Positions 10,154 to 22,417 of a stretch of DNA of 64,000 nt are shown one piece after another; position 1 is the stretch's first letter, and each line of letters starts with the position of its first letter. The notes beneath the pieces were generated by a model. It made no database searches. It worked only from the letters and a program-made list of their open reading frames with translations, and had not been told where the DNA came from. The translations under genes and the position numbers were made by a program. Origin of the DNA: Pelomonas sp. Root1217 (GTDB taxonomy: Bacteria > Pseudomonadota > Gammaproteobacteria > Burkholderiales > Burkholderiaceae_C); the NCBI RefSeq assembly GCF_001425705.1, contig NZ_LMDC01000012.1:251402-315401 (forward strand), given 5' to 3'.

Positions 10154-11134
10154 ATGGCCCGCGACGACGACGATGACGCCAACGGCCTGACCGACGCCAG
10201 CCCCAATCCCAACTGGTTCCTGCGCGCGCGGCTGAAGACGCGCCAGCTGCTGCTGCTGATTGCGCTGGACGACGAGCGCAACATCCACCGCGCCGCCGAG
10301 GTGCTGTGCATGACCCAGCCGGCCGCATCCAAGCAGCTCAAGGACCTGGAGGACATGCTGGACGTGAAGCTCTTCGAGCGCCACCCGCGCGGCATGGAGC
10401 CCACGCTCTACGGCGAGACCATGATCCGCCACGCCCGCATGGCGCTCACGTCGCTGTCCGCCGCCCACGACGACATCGTGTCGCTGAAGAACGGACTGGC
10501 CGGCCAGGTCGAGGTGGGCGTCATCATGACGCCGGCCATGGGCCTGCTGCCGCGCGCCATCTCGCGCATCAAGCTGCAGGCACCCAAGCTGCGCATCGGC
10601 GTGCACATGGAATCGAGCAAGCACCTGGTGGACATGCTGCAGCGGGGCAAGCTGGACTTCGTGATCGGCCGCATCGTCGAAGAGCACAACGCCGCCGGCC
10701 TGCACTACGAGGAGCTGACGGTCGAGCCCGCCTGCGCCGTGGCGCGCGTGGGCCACCCGCTGCTCAAGGAAGACAACCTCAAGCTCGCCCACCTGGCCGA
10801 CCAGCCCTGGATCCTGCCGCCCACGGGCAGCGTGCTGCGCCACCGCTGGGAGCTGATGTTCCGCCGCGCCGAGCTGGAGCCGCCGGCCAACAACGTCGAT
10901 ACGACGGCGCTGCTGCTCATCACCGCGCTGCTGCAGCAGACCGACTCCCTGCACGTGATGCCCGTGGAGGTGGCGCGCTACTACGCGTCGCTGAACGTGC
11001 TGGCCATCCTGCCCATCGACCTGCCCTGCCACATGGACGCCTTCGGCATCATCACCCGCGAGGGGCATCTGATGTCGCCCGGCGCGCGGCAGCTGCTGCA
11101 TGAGGTCAGGTCGGCGGCGCGGGACCTGTACTGA
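10154..11134 (+). CDS. LysR-family regulator (GbpR-like)
   Basis: 326 residues, with an N-terminal LysR helix-turn-helix (RNIHRAAEVLCMTQPAASKQL) and a periplasmic-binding-fold effector domain. The style (KTRQLLLLIALDDE, ERHPRGMEPTLYGE) is close to regulators of sugar-binding protein genes such as GbpR. It lies 13 bases after the FadR-type gene and closes the arabinose-polysaccharide cluster, which would then have two regulators of different type. Target genes are inferred from position. Confidence 0.85.
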   Translation: MARDDDDDANGLTDASPNPNWFLRARLKTRQLLLLIALDDERNIHRAAEVLCMTQPAASKQLKDLEDMLDVKLFERHPRGMEPTLYGETMIRHARMALTSLSAAHDDIVSLKNGLAGQVEVGVIMTPAMGLLPRAISRIKLQAPKLRIGVHMESSKHLVDMLQRGKLDFVIGRIVEEHNAAGLHYEELTVEPACAVARVGHPLLKEDNLKLAHLADQPWILPPTGSVLRHRWELMFRRAELEPPANNVDTTALLLITALLQQTDSLHVMPVEVARYYASLNVLAILPIDLPCHMDAFGIITREGHLMSPGARQLLHEVRSAARDLY

Positions 11135-11330
11135 AGCACGCCGGGCTCGGTGGCAGGCAAATGGCCGGTTCACGGCCCATGGCGTGCGCGACACCGGCAT
11201 AGACTGCGCGACGAAGCAATTAACGCTGCGACGGGCCAGGCGCCTGGCCCTGGCCGCCGTGTCAAATTGGCGCCGTGAACTCGGCTAGGGATTCTGTTTG
11301 CCCCAACGCAGCCGCTCTCAATGCCACCCC

Positions 11331-11810
11331 ATGACCCGATTCATTCTGGCTCTGGCTTCCTCTGCTGCGTTCAGCGGCGCGGCGTCGGCTCAGACAGTGC
11401 ACGCCAGCATCCCAGACGCCGAGTTGCCCGAGATCATCGGCAAGCTGGATCAAAAGCACTTCGACGCGTTCAACAGCTGTGACGTCGACACGCTGTTTAC
11501 CCTCTTCGCGGAGGACGTGGAGTTCTTCCATGACCTCAATGGGCGAATCCTGAACCGCGAGCAGTTCATTCAGGCGGTCAGGAAGAACATCTGCGGCAAG
11601 GTGCACAGGCGAGCCCTCCCAGGGACCATGGAGGTCTTTCCGATGGCCAAGATTGGAGCCATCCAGATGGGCCAGCACTGCTTTGCGGAAACGGACAAGT
11701 CGGACTGCATCCAACGCGCCAGGTACTACATCCTTTGGCGCTTCGACGGCGCGAACTGGCGGATCGCGAAAGTCTTCAGCTACGACCACCGGCCGATGAC
11801 TGGCGGCTGA
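11331..11810 (+). CDS. Exported SnoaL/NTF2-like protein
   Basis: 159 residues with a signal peptide ending near ASAQ (residue 22). The rest fits the small cone-shaped NTF2/SnoaL (DUF4440) fold: a long first helix (KLDQKHFDAFNSCDVDTLFTLFAEDVEFFHD), a central NREQFI stretch, and the strand ending RYYILWRFDGANWRIAKVFSYDH. Members bind small ligands or act as small hydrolases; nothing here fixes a substrate. Four cysteines suggest disulphides in the periplasm. It lies alone between the sugar cluster and dnaN. Confidence 0.75.
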   Translation: MTRFILALASSAAFSGAASAQTVHASIPDAELPEIIGKLDQKHFDAFNSCDVDTLFTLFAEDVEFFHDLNGRILNREQFIQAVRKNICGKVHRRALPGTMEVFPMAKIGAIQMGQHCFAETDKSDCIQRARYYILWRFDGANWRIAKVFSYDHRPMTGG

Positions 11811-12038
11811 AGCGCCAAAAACAGGGAAGTGGCCCTCGGCGCGATCTCGGGCAGGAGCGCTAAAACCCCCAAAAGCCGGGCTTGGCGACGCCTTGGGCGT
11901 CTCCGGGTTGACCCGTAGCTCCCACAAGAGCCCCGCCCGCCGGCCGGGCACCGTTTCCGGGCGACAATCGCAGCTTCGCGCGCGCGTTGTGCATGGGCGC
12001 GCCCGAACTGCCCCCCAGAGATCCCCCAAGAGGCCTCC

Positions 12039-13154
12039 ATGATCGTTTTGAAAGCTCCCCAGGATCAGGTGCTCGGCGCGCTGCAAGCAGTGGCTGGCAT
12101 CGTCGAGCGGCGCCACACGCTGCCCATCCTGGCCAATGTGCTGATCCGCAAGACCGGCAACCAGGTGGAGCTCACGACCAGCGACCTCGAGATCCAGGTG
12201 CGCACCACCGTCCAGTTCGACGGCGACGCCGGCAACCTGCAAACCACGGTCGGCGCCCGCAAGCTGATCGACATCCTGCGCTCCATGCCGGCCGACCAGG
12301 TCGTCAGCCTGACCAGCAACGCCAACAAGATGACCCTGCAGGGCGGCAAGAGTCGCTTCACGCTGCAGACCCTGCCGGCCGACGATTTCCCCCTCGTGCA
12401 GGAAGCCGCCGACTTCGGCCCCGCCTTCAGCGTGCCGCAAAAGGCGCTCAAAGGCCTGATCAACCAGGTGCACTTCGCCATGGCGGTGCACGACATCCGC
12501 TACTACCTCAACGGCATCCTGTTCGTTGCCGAAGGCAAGAACCTGACGCTGGTGGCTACCGACGGCCACCGCCTGGCGCTGGCCCAGGTCGAGCTGGACA
12601 CCGACATCCCCAAGCAGGAAGTCATCCTGCCGCGCAAGACCGTGCTGGAGCTGCAGCGCCTCTTGAAGGACGGCAAGGACGACGCCGCTGCCATCGAGAT
12701 GCGCTTTGCCGGTAACCAGGCCAAGTTCTCTTTTAGCGGCATGGAGTTCGTCACCAAGCTGGTCGAGGGCAAGTTCCCCGACTACAACCGCGTCATCCCC
12801 AAGAGCCACAAGTTCCGCCTGACGCTGGGCCGTGCGCCGCTGCTGTCCAGCCTGCAGCGCGCCGCCATCCTGACCAGCGAGAAGTTCAAGGCCGTGCGCC
12901 TGACCTTCGAGCCGGGCCTGCTGTCCATCGCGTCCAGCAACGCCGAGCAGGAAGAGGCCAAGGAAGAGATCGAGATCGACTACGCCGGCGACAAGATCGA
13001 GACCGGCTTCAACGTCACCTACCTGATGGATGCCCTGGCCAACATGAGCCAGGACATGGTCTGCATCGACCTCAACGACAGCGCCAGCAGCGCGCTGCTG
13101 ACCATCCCCGACACCACCGGCTTCAAGTACGTCGTGATGCCGATGCGAATCTGA
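12039..13154 (+). CDS. dnaN: DNA polymerase III sliding clamp (beta subunit)
   Basis: 371 residues, normal length for the clamp that tethers polymerase III to DNA. The N-terminal MIVLKAPQDQVLGALQAVAGIVERRHTLPILANVL and the terminal KYVVMPMRI are typical. In most Burkholderiales dnaN follows dnaA directly; here the 228 bases upstream hold no gene and the next gene is the SnoaL-like one. gyrB follows 94 bases later, so the dnaN-gyrB part of the replication-origin order is kept. Confidence 0.97.
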   Translation: MIVLKAPQDQVLGALQAVAGIVERRHTLPILANVLIRKTGNQVELTTSDLEIQVRTTVQFDGDAGNLQTTVGARKLIDILRSMPADQVVSLTSNANKMTLQGGKSRFTLQTLPADDFPLVQEAADFGPAFSVPQKALKGLINQVHFAMAVHDIRYYLNGILFVAEGKNLTLVATDGHRLALAQVELDTDIPKQEVILPRKTVLELQRLLKDGKDDAAAIEMRFAGNQAKFSFSGMEFVTKLVEGKFPDYNRVIPKSHKFRLTLGRAPLLSSLQRAAILTSEKFKAVRLTFEPGLLSIASSNAEQEEAKEEIEIDYAGDKIETGFNVTYLMDALANMSQDMVCIDLNDSASSALLTIPDTTGFKYVVMPMRI

Positions 13155-13206
13155 GCCAGCACCTGGCTTGGACACAGCGGGCTTCGGCCCGCTTCAGTGC
13201 TTTTAA

Positions 13207-15798
<2,592 letters not shown>

Positions 15799-15835
15799 GG
15801 TTGACCCGGCCCCGCGCGGCAGTTTGAATCCGCTC

Positions 15836-16150
15836 ATGCAAGTACCGGCCCTTGTCACCGAGCGGAGCGAAGCCATCGCAGAGCTTTGCAAGCAAGCCCG
15901 CGCGCGCAGGCTGGATTTGTTCGGGTCCGCCGTCCGGGAGGACTTCGATGCCGGGTCCAGCGATCTCGACTTCCTCGTCGTATTCGAAGACCTGCCGCCC
16001 GTGCGTTATGCCGAGGCGTTCTTTGAGCTGAAGCGCGGCCTGGAACGGTTGTTCGCCCGGCCGGTCGACTTGGTCGTGGAGCGTGCGATTCGCAACCCGT
16101 ACTTCAAGCAACGGGTGAGCGCAGAGCGACAGCCGGTCTATGGCGCCTGA
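15836..16150 (+). CDS. MNT-type nucleotidyltransferase (antitoxin of MNT/HEPN pair)
   Basis: 104 residues, a minimal nucleotidyltransferase. The catalytic pattern is visible as LFGSAVREDFDAGSSDLDFLVVF (Gly-Ser followed by Asp-x-Asp). In MNT/HEPN pairs this protein modifies and silences the HEPN ribonuclease toxin by transferring a nucleotide. The partner gene overlaps its end (ATG at 16140) but is broken. It lies just after gyrB, the last conserved chromosomal gene before the accessory region. Confidence 0.85.
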   Translation: MQVPALVTERSEAIAELCKQARARRLDLFGSAVREDFDAGSSDLDFLVVFEDLPPVRYAEAFFELKRGLERLFARPVDLVVERAIRNPYFKQRVSAERQPVYGA

Positions 16151-16436
16151 CCTGCGCAAGTACATTTGGGATGCCAAGGAAGCCGCCGCGCGTACGCTGC
16201 GATTCACTGCCGGCAAATCCCTTGGCGACTACCTGGGAGACGAGTTGCTGCGCTCCGCCGTCGAGCGCCGTTACCGTGACGAGTCCGATTCGTCGGTGCG
16301 TCACTTCGCCAACTTCTATGGTGGTGCGTTGGTCGAAGCCGTGTGTAGGAGGCCTCCACCGGGTTGGCTACTACCTCAGACCCCACATGATTCCCTGGTT
16401 CTGCCTGGAGCAGTATGGGACGGCCACTGGGGGTAG
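16140..16436 (+). pseudogene. Truncated HEPN (DUF86-type) toxin gene
   Basis: The first 40-45 residues (LRKYIWDAKEAAARTLRFTAGKSLGDYLGDELLRSAVERR) match the first helices of HEPN toxins that pair with MNT nucleotidyltransferases. After about position 16275 the frame runs into unrelated residues and lacks the R-x4-6-H catalytic motif and the remaining helices. The overlap with the upstream gene is the normal arrangement for the pair. The break probably marks the place where island DNA joined the chromosome. The cut point is estimated by eye. Confidence 0.65.
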
Positions 16437-16655
16437 CAGGTCCCGGCCTCGCGGCCAGAGACGCTTTGAAGGAATCCGTGCCCCTGCGGGCACGTCGGCA
16501 ACTGGCTAATGACCTGCTTCTTCGGGCTGGATCTTTGTGGGGATCCTGTGGGGATTCAAAGTTAGAGCGCTTTTGTCAAAGTTGTTGCACCAGCTTTTGC
16601 AGAGTTGGTGTCGCCGGCCGTTGCGCTTGCCTAGTGTTGGCACGACCGTACTCTG

Positions 16656-19600
16656 CTAGCTGCAATAGATCTGCAAGGGGATCAGATAGGTCTCGTGAAG
16701 GAACTTCTCGGTGACGCCCAGCACCGCGAGCTGATGCTCAGCCGCCTGGACCTTGGACAGACCGGGTTGCACGATGAAAACGCGAATCGCGATCCTGCAG
16801 GTGCGACTTAGGTCTCTGATCTGGATCAGTCGTTCCCTGGTGCCCACCTCGAGGCGAGTAGCCCTGCCGCTCTCGATACGCAGCGCTTCGCGCTTTAGCA
16901 AGTGCGCGAAAAGATCCGTTCGACGGTCCTTGTTGTGCATCCAAAGCACACTTCGCTGCGCCTGACCGCAGACTTCGTACATGTCACCGATTCGCCCACC
17001 TGGCTCCGGCGCGCTTGAATACTTGCAGTGGTAAAGGTCGACCGTGATCAGCTTCGGCAGGGTCAGGCTGTCAAGGCTGATCCCGACAATGTCGGCCGCC
17101 TCACCCTTGCCATCGTCGTCGAAAAGGATCTCGTGGCGCGCTTCCGCCTTGACGTGTTCGATCATCCGGAACTGCACAGATTCGGCCCGACGCTCTTCAC
17201 GTTGAGACTCCTGCGTGAGGTCGATGTCGGTCCAATCCAAGGTGACAAGCCGGTCGCGCGAGTACAGGGCGGTATCTGTGCGCAATTGGATAAGCACGTT
17301 GCCGTCGAGCCTGGACCCATCCGCAAACCAGATCGTCGGCGGGTACTCCGTCAAGAAGTCGCACAAGTCGTACTCGGCGCCGCGTTTTATGGTGGCCCGG
17401 CCGTCACTTTCGTAGACGAATGCAAAGTCCGCGCTCTTGCCGCGCCCGACGAAGTTGAGGCGGACCTGCGCTTCCCGCTGATCACAGCTGACCCTCAGTA
17501 CGATGGGGCCGCTGTCGGTGTAGTCACGGGGCTCAATGCTGACGTAGGTCAGGTGCTGGTTGATCGTGGTTCCAAACGAGATCGTTGTCGCCGACTCCAC
17601 GAGATCGAGAATTTCGAGTGGCCAGTCCACGCCGACTGGAACCGCCATGGGCCGGCTGTCGATCAGCGTCGGAATGAGCGTGCCACGCAGCACCTGCTCT
17701 GGGTCAATGTTCGGGTCGTCGATCTTGGACCCGATGTTCTTGCACCAGGTGGCGAACTGATCGACGCGTAGTCGCAGGCTAGACCACACCCGTCCCCGCT
17801 TGCCTGCACCGACAGAAGCCGGTCCACCTTTCTCGAAACCGACCCCGGCCAACACAGCCTTGGTGGTGGTCGCCAGCGTGGCTTCTGCCAGCAGCGCCCC
17901 ACATCGGGGCCCATCCGGCCGGTGTAGCGAATCTGGCGACCCAATTGCTCGTCCAACCCGACGTTGGTGAGCATCAGCCGGTTGATGCCAGAGAAAACCC
18001 GGAAGACATCCGGCGCCTTGATGAGTTCGACGGTGTCGCCGCACAGCGCCTTGGCGAGATCCGAGTAGTTGCCATTGTTCGCCGAACCGTGGATGTAAAG
18101 CAGCGATTTGTCCTTGTCCCAGATCGCAATGCAGAGTTCCCAAGCAATGCCATCCACCGTGGCGATGTCCGTCCATGGAACACCTTGTCGGCGAGCAGCG
18201 ATGACGACCAGCATCCGCTCCGTTTCGTTGAGGATCGGGTGCACTTGCTCGGCGTCGCTGCCGCCCTTGAAAGCGGCCTTGTACTTGTCGGGCGTCCAAT
18301 TCCCGCACTGAGTGCGATAGACCACCATACTCGCGGCCGGCTGAATCTCGGTCAGCGGGATGTCATCCAGCTGACCCACGAATCCTCCGATGAAACGCTG
18401 CGCCTCCAGTTCCTGCCCAATTGCGCCTTCACTGAGGTGGGGAAGCAGCAGGTTCCAGTCCGGGTCCTGCGCGTACAGAGCACGCAGTTCCTCTTTGAGA
18501 TTGACGTCCGCCGTGTTCGCGATGAAGACGGGCTCGCCGAGGTCCTCCCGCGCTCGTGTGAAGCGACCGGCGAGCTGAAGCGTGACCGCCAAGCTCTTCC
18601 TCAGATCATGGAACGCCGCGATCTTGAGCTCGGGCATGTCGAAGCCTTCGCCCAGCATGTCGACACAGATGACGATCCGCGACTCACCGCTCTCAAGCTT
18701 TTTGCGGGCAGCATCGATCTCGGTTTCTTTGAGGCCACTGTGGATGGCGACCGGGTTGAATTGCCCCAGGGCCTCATAGATCGCATGAACTTCGGCCGCC
18801 CGCAGCTGGGTTGATACGCGCGCCATGGCGACGTGCAAGCCGGTGGTGTCGGCGTGCAACTCCTCAATCACCTTTGCCGCGATGTCCCGATCGGCACGAG
18901 CGCTGTTGAAGGCATAGACCGAACTGAACCGGATGGGCTTGAAGTAGCCCTCGCTCTGCGCTTGGCGCATCGGATACACGTAGATGATCTTGCCGTCCAG
19001 GGGCTGGCCATCCTCACGAAAAGGAGTGGCAGTGAACTGCAGGATCAGGCTTTGGCCTTTGAAGTGGGACTTGAATCGCTTCCACGTTGCCGCCTCTGCG
19101 TGGTGGGCCTCGTCAATGAACAGGTGCGAGCACAGCTCCGCCATGCGCGCCTGGACCTCTGGCGAGCATCTGCCAGCCAATGCGCTGGTTGTGACGACGA
19201 CATTGCACTGCCGAAAGAACTCTTCGACCTCCTCCGGATTCACCGGCTTCTTGGTCAGCATCCCCACGACGGGACGCACGACGCTTGGCTGTAGCAGGCT
19301 TGCGCTCGGGTCCTTCAAGATGCCCATCGTGAAGAACTTCTGGGCTATCTGGGTCCGCAGTGCGTCGGTCGGCACGAGCACCAGCACGCGTGTACAACTG
19401 GCGGATACCAAGGTGGCCAGCATCGTTTCAGTCTTGCCAGTGCCTGTTGGCATGACGACGGTGGCAACCTCCTTGCTCGTCGACCAATGCGCATGAATGG
19501 CATGGAGAGCGCCCAACTGAGGACGCCGCAGACCGATCCGACCATCACCAGCCTCGTCTTCGCCCACGTACCGGAAACCGTTCAACCAGGTCTCGCGAGC

Positions 19601-19924
19601 TCTCACGGCGCCCGCATCGGGACCTCCGACTGCAGGATGGGCCAGCCACTTGGATGCCCGGAGGTCGATATGTTCGGCCGCGCCATCAGGAATAGGCCCA
19701 ACCAGGACGCTACCGTCCGTAGGCACCTGATCGTCCTTGGGCGCCTTGGGGAAGGCGTAGAGGACCTCGCCGTCGGCCGGCGCGAGCCTCTGGCCGGTTG
19801 CTGACGGCAGGACAAATCGCGTCCACTCACCCTCGACCAACCGTTCCGCAACCATCAACTGGCCAATGAAGCCAGTTCGATGTTTGACATCGACGCCCTT
19901 CACGGGCGGCACGTTCAATCGCAT
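16656..19924 (-). pseudogene. DEAD/DEAH helicase with C-terminal nuclease-like region, one frameshift
   Basis: The minus-strand frame opens at ATG 19924 after a strong GGAGG. It encodes a superfamily 2 helicase: VVMPTGTGKTETMLA (Walker A), LFIDEAHHAEA (DEAH), LQFTATPFRED, and ICVDMLGEGFDMPELKIAAFHDLRKSLAVTLQLAGRFTR. At about 17897 the frame shifts by one base, in the GTGGGGCGC run read on the minus strand. The second frame then continues without a stop to 16656. Restored, the protein would be about 1089 residues. Its last third contains EILFDDDG...ITVDLYHCKYSS, which could be a PD-(D/E)xK nuclease core. It stands divergent from an Xre/ImmA pair, the arrangement of a regulated restriction-like helicase-nuclease. 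Confidence 0.7.
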
Positions 19925-20151
19925 CTTGTTCCCTCCCCAGGGACTCGGCCGCAGGCGCATCCGCGGCGCTTTTGGATCCATTCGATGGTAGCCGCGCCCA
20001 GCGCGCCTCCAGCCTGCTCTCTCCTCCGCAACCCGCCCTCCGTCATCACAAGAATGGAGATAGTTTCGCAAAATTGAGAATTCGTATACATTCGAAGGTA
20101 AGAAGGCGATGTACCCGCAGTACCTTGGCCGTTGCAACCAGAGGAGTCCCG

Positions 20152-20517
20152 ATGAAGCTCACCCCCTTCGGCGAAGCAGTTCGCCACCTACGAATGCGAT
20201 ATGACGCATCGCTCAAAGCGATGGCAGAAGCAATGGAGATCAGCTCGTCGTATCTGAGCGGGATCGAATACGGTGACCGCCGCCTGTCTCAGAGGCACAT
20301 CGACGGCGCGCTCGCCTTCTTCGACGGCGTCGCTACCGCTGACGAGCTGCACAAGCTGAGGGATGCCGCTGAGCAGTCCAAGGAGATGGTCAACATGAGT
20401 TCGCTGTCGCCTGATGCGCGGGGGCTTGTTGCGGCGTTTGCTAGACGGCTGCAAGAAGGCGCCGCTCCCACGCCGGAAATCGTGAGCTGGCTCGCTAAGA
20501 AAGGGGTCAAGAAATGA
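20152..20517 (+). CDS. Xre-family HTH regulator
   Basis: 121 residues with one Cro/C1-type helix-turn-helix (SLKAMAEAMEISSSYLSGIEYGDRRLS) in the first half and a helical tail. A good GAGGAG site precedes ATG 20152. The stop overlaps the start of the ImmA/IrrE-type protease by ATGA. The start is only about 227 bases from the start of the divergent helicase-nuclease gene, so it is well placed to repress both sides of the intergenic region. Confidence 0.85.
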   Translation: MKLTPFGEAVRHLRMRYDASLKAMAEAMEISSSYLSGIEYGDRRLSQRHIDGALAFFDGVATADELHKLRDAAEQSKEMVNMSSLSPDARGLVAAFARRLQEGAAPTPEIVSWLAKKGVKK

Positions 20518-21131
20518 CGACGATGGGAACCGCAGAAGGTGGCGCGCGCACTCCTTCCGGGATGAAGGTCGCGCCGATGAGCTACGAAAAGCTGGAGATC
20601 GTGGCCAATGATTTGCGCCCCCTGCTACCCAAGCTCTCCCAGGCCGGACGGTCGCCGTCTGCGATTGACTGTCTCCGAGTGCTGGAGCACATCCTTCCGA
20701 AGGCCGGCTACAACTACATGATCGTGGAAGCCGCCGAGCTTCAAGATTGCGCCGCTTTCACGATTCCCGAGGAACACATCGTGGTTCTGCGCGAGGACGT
20801 TTACGAAGGCCTGTTCAGCGATGGCGTTTTCTCGCGGAGCACGGTGGTTCATGAGCTGTCCCACATAGTGCTGAAGCACGCTGTGACGCTCCACCGCGGC
20901 GCCGTCCTGGGCCTGCATCAATTCTGCGAAGACTCCGAATGGCAGGCCAAAGCACTGACTGCGGCGGTCATGATGCCCGTGGACGTCTGCAGGGAAGCTC
21001 GATCAGCACATGAGCTTGCCCAGTTGTGCGGCACAAGCGCGCAGGCCGCTGGCTATCGCCTTGAGAACCTAGTCAAACGGGGCCTGATCCAGGCCAAGGT
21101 CGAAAGGGGACTTTTCGATGACCTGATCTAA
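20514..21131 (+). CDS. ImmA/IrrE-family metallopeptidase
   Basis: 205 residues. The zinc-peptidase motif HELSH lies in VVHELSHIVLKHA, with a following acidic stretch SEWQAKALTAAVMMP typical of ImmA/IrrE proteins. These proteases cleave partner Xre repressors after a trigger such as DNA damage or phage. It is translated with the Xre gene just upstream (overlap ATGA), so it most likely switches off that repressor and frees the divergent helicase-nuclease. It ends at a strong inverted repeat. Confidence 0.87.
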   Translation: MTTMGTAEGGARTPSGMKVAPMSYEKLEIVANDLRPLLPKLSQAGRSPSAIDCLRVLEHILPKAGYNYMIVEAAELQDCAAFTIPEEHIVVLREDVYEGLFSDGVFSRSTVVHELSHIVLKHAVTLHRGAVLGLHQFCEDSEWQAKALTAAVMMPVDVCREARSAHELAQLCGTSAQAAGYRLENLVKRGLIQAKVERGLFDDLI

Positions 21132-21136
21132 AAGAG

Positions 21137-21168
21137 AGCCCGCGAAACGGTTGCAACGTTTGCGGGCT
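21137..21168 (+). terminator. Strong hairpin after immA-like gene
   Basis: Six bases after the stop, AGCCCGC plus AAACG pair with CGTTT plus GCGGGCT around a 7-base loop, with one bulged G. The stem has twelve pairs. No T-run follows, so it may end transcription with Rho or protect the 3' end. Confidence 0.55.
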
Positions 21169-21305
21169 ATCCGGGTGAGGTGAATCAGGGTCTACCTCAT
21201 CCACCTGGGATCACCCAACGTCTTGGGGAAGACTTTGGAAGTGTATTCGTGCACTGGTCCCGGGCACAAGTCAAAACTCTGCGGCCTTCTTCACAGGAGG
21301 TAAGC

Positions 21306-21425
21306 ATGCCTTACGCACGAGTGAAGAGCGTCTTCGTGACGGCCTACCACCGCTTCCGCTTCGGAAAGCGGGAATCGGTATGCCAACACTGGCGCTCACA
21401 TCCGGGCCAGTTGACGCTGTTCTAG
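21306..21425 (+). CDS. Small conserved-looking 39-residue protein
   Basis: A 39-codon frame (starting MPYARVKSVFVTAYHRF, ending GQLTLF) preceded by an excellent ribosome binding site AGGAGGT 5 bases before ATG 21306. The protein is basic and aromatic-rich without a signal or membrane segment. I do not recognise the family. The strong start signal is the main reason to accept it. Confidence 0.5.
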   Translation: MPYARVKSVFVTAYHRFRFGKRESVCQHWRSHPGQLTLF

Positions 21426-21507
21426 CAGCGCCGCTGGTTCTCAAGCAGCGTGGTCGCTCATGGCGACCACGCCCTGCGGCACGACCGCGCTTTGACACTT
21501 CCACATC

Positions 21508-21807
21508 ATGTCTCTCATTTCCGCCAACGAACTTCTCTTCAAAGACTACAGCTGGACCAGCTACCGCGGCGACGACCCGCGGCTCACTGGCGCACCGGAC
21601 TCGACCCTCCTGAACCGTCACGAGGGGTACGAGATGCTGTACTTCATCAACAGGTTTTGCGAGCGCCACAGTTGGACACCGCCGCCGGCGACGAAGGCTA
21701 CCGCCCTGAAGGCGGAGCGATTGATCCGCCAACATCTCCCCGGTTCGGTCCGGTCACGGGCCAACATTGACCAGTGGCTGATTGAGAACTGGCGCCAGTA
21801 CCAATAG
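21508..21807 (+). CDS. Hypothetical 99-residue protein
   Basis: Frame MSLISANELLFKDYSWTSYRGDDPRLTG... ending in WLIENWRQYQ, 99 residues, soluble, rich in aromatic and charged residues. No family recognised. It lies in the accessory stretch between the Xre/ImmA unit and the LRAT-like gene, on the same strand, with no close operon partner. The ribosome binding site is weak. Confidence 0.5.
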   Translation: MSLISANELLFKDYSWTSYRGDDPRLTGAPDSTLLNRHEGYEMLYFINRFCERHSWTPPPATKATALKAERLIRQHLPGSVRSRANIDQWLIENWRQYQ

Positions 21808-21900
21808 GCAGAAGTCCGCTGCAATGCCGACGACCGGCCTAGACCGCGCCGATCGTCGGCACCTTCTACAGCTCAGCGGTCCAGAAAGGTGAGGTCCAAA

Positions 21901-22287
21901 ATGTTCCTTCAGCCAATGCCAAAAACCCGTTTTGTTGGGCGAATCTCGCGACCAAAACTCACAGGCACCGGACAGCATGCAGGCGTACTGCTTCCTGATG
22001 GCACCGTCGCGCATAAGACCCCAGACGGGGCGGCAATCGTCAGCTTCGAAGAGTTTTCTGCCGGAAGACCAGTGAAGGCTGAGAAGGCGGCAGCGCCCGA
22101 ATCACATCGTCAGCTTCTTCTACGGGCTCACGCGTCCATTGGTCGAGTCCCTCCATATCACCTTGGGCAGCGCAACTGCGAGCACTACGCCACATGGCTG
22201 ATGGGCGAAGCGCCGCGGAGCGAGCAGGTCGACGGCCTGGCCACGCTAGGACTGCTTGGCGTTGTGTTGCTGGCGTGCTCCTCTTAG
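21901..22287 (+). CDS. LRAT/NlpC-like papain-fold protein (small)
   Basis: 128 residues. The pattern TGQHAGVLLPDGTVAHKT (catalytic His candidate) and later HLGQRNCEHYATWLMG (catalytic Cys candidate in NCEH) matches the permuted papain-fold LRAT/NC-domain group, which forms or breaks acyl or amide bonds. A hydrophobic tail LATLGLLGVVLLACSS suggests membrane attachment, as in other LRAT-like proteins. GTGAGG at 21889 supports ATG 21901. Such proteins occur as effectors or accessory enzymes near conflict systems; its role here is unknown. Confidence 0.6.
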   Translation: MFLQPMPKTRFVGRISRPKLTGTGQHAGVLLPDGTVAHKTPDGAAIVSFEEFSAGRPVKAEKAAAPESHRQLLLRAHASIGRVPPYHLGQRNCEHYATWLMGEAPRSEQVDGLATLGLLGVVLLACSS

Positions 22288-22417
22288 GCAAGCTGATACG
22301 CCGAGGGCACGTTGTCTGACGAGGCATCGCGGATGCACGGCAGAGGGGCTTGCAGAACCTTAGCCGCAGCCCTATCATCCGTCCATAAACTTTATTGATC
22401 AACAAACTAGACGCATC

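Noticed and set aside
22384-22417. TTGATCAA palindrome upstream of the WYL regulator as its operator
   Set aside because: Only 8 bases and common by chance; the real CapW/BrxR-type operator cannot be fixed by eye.
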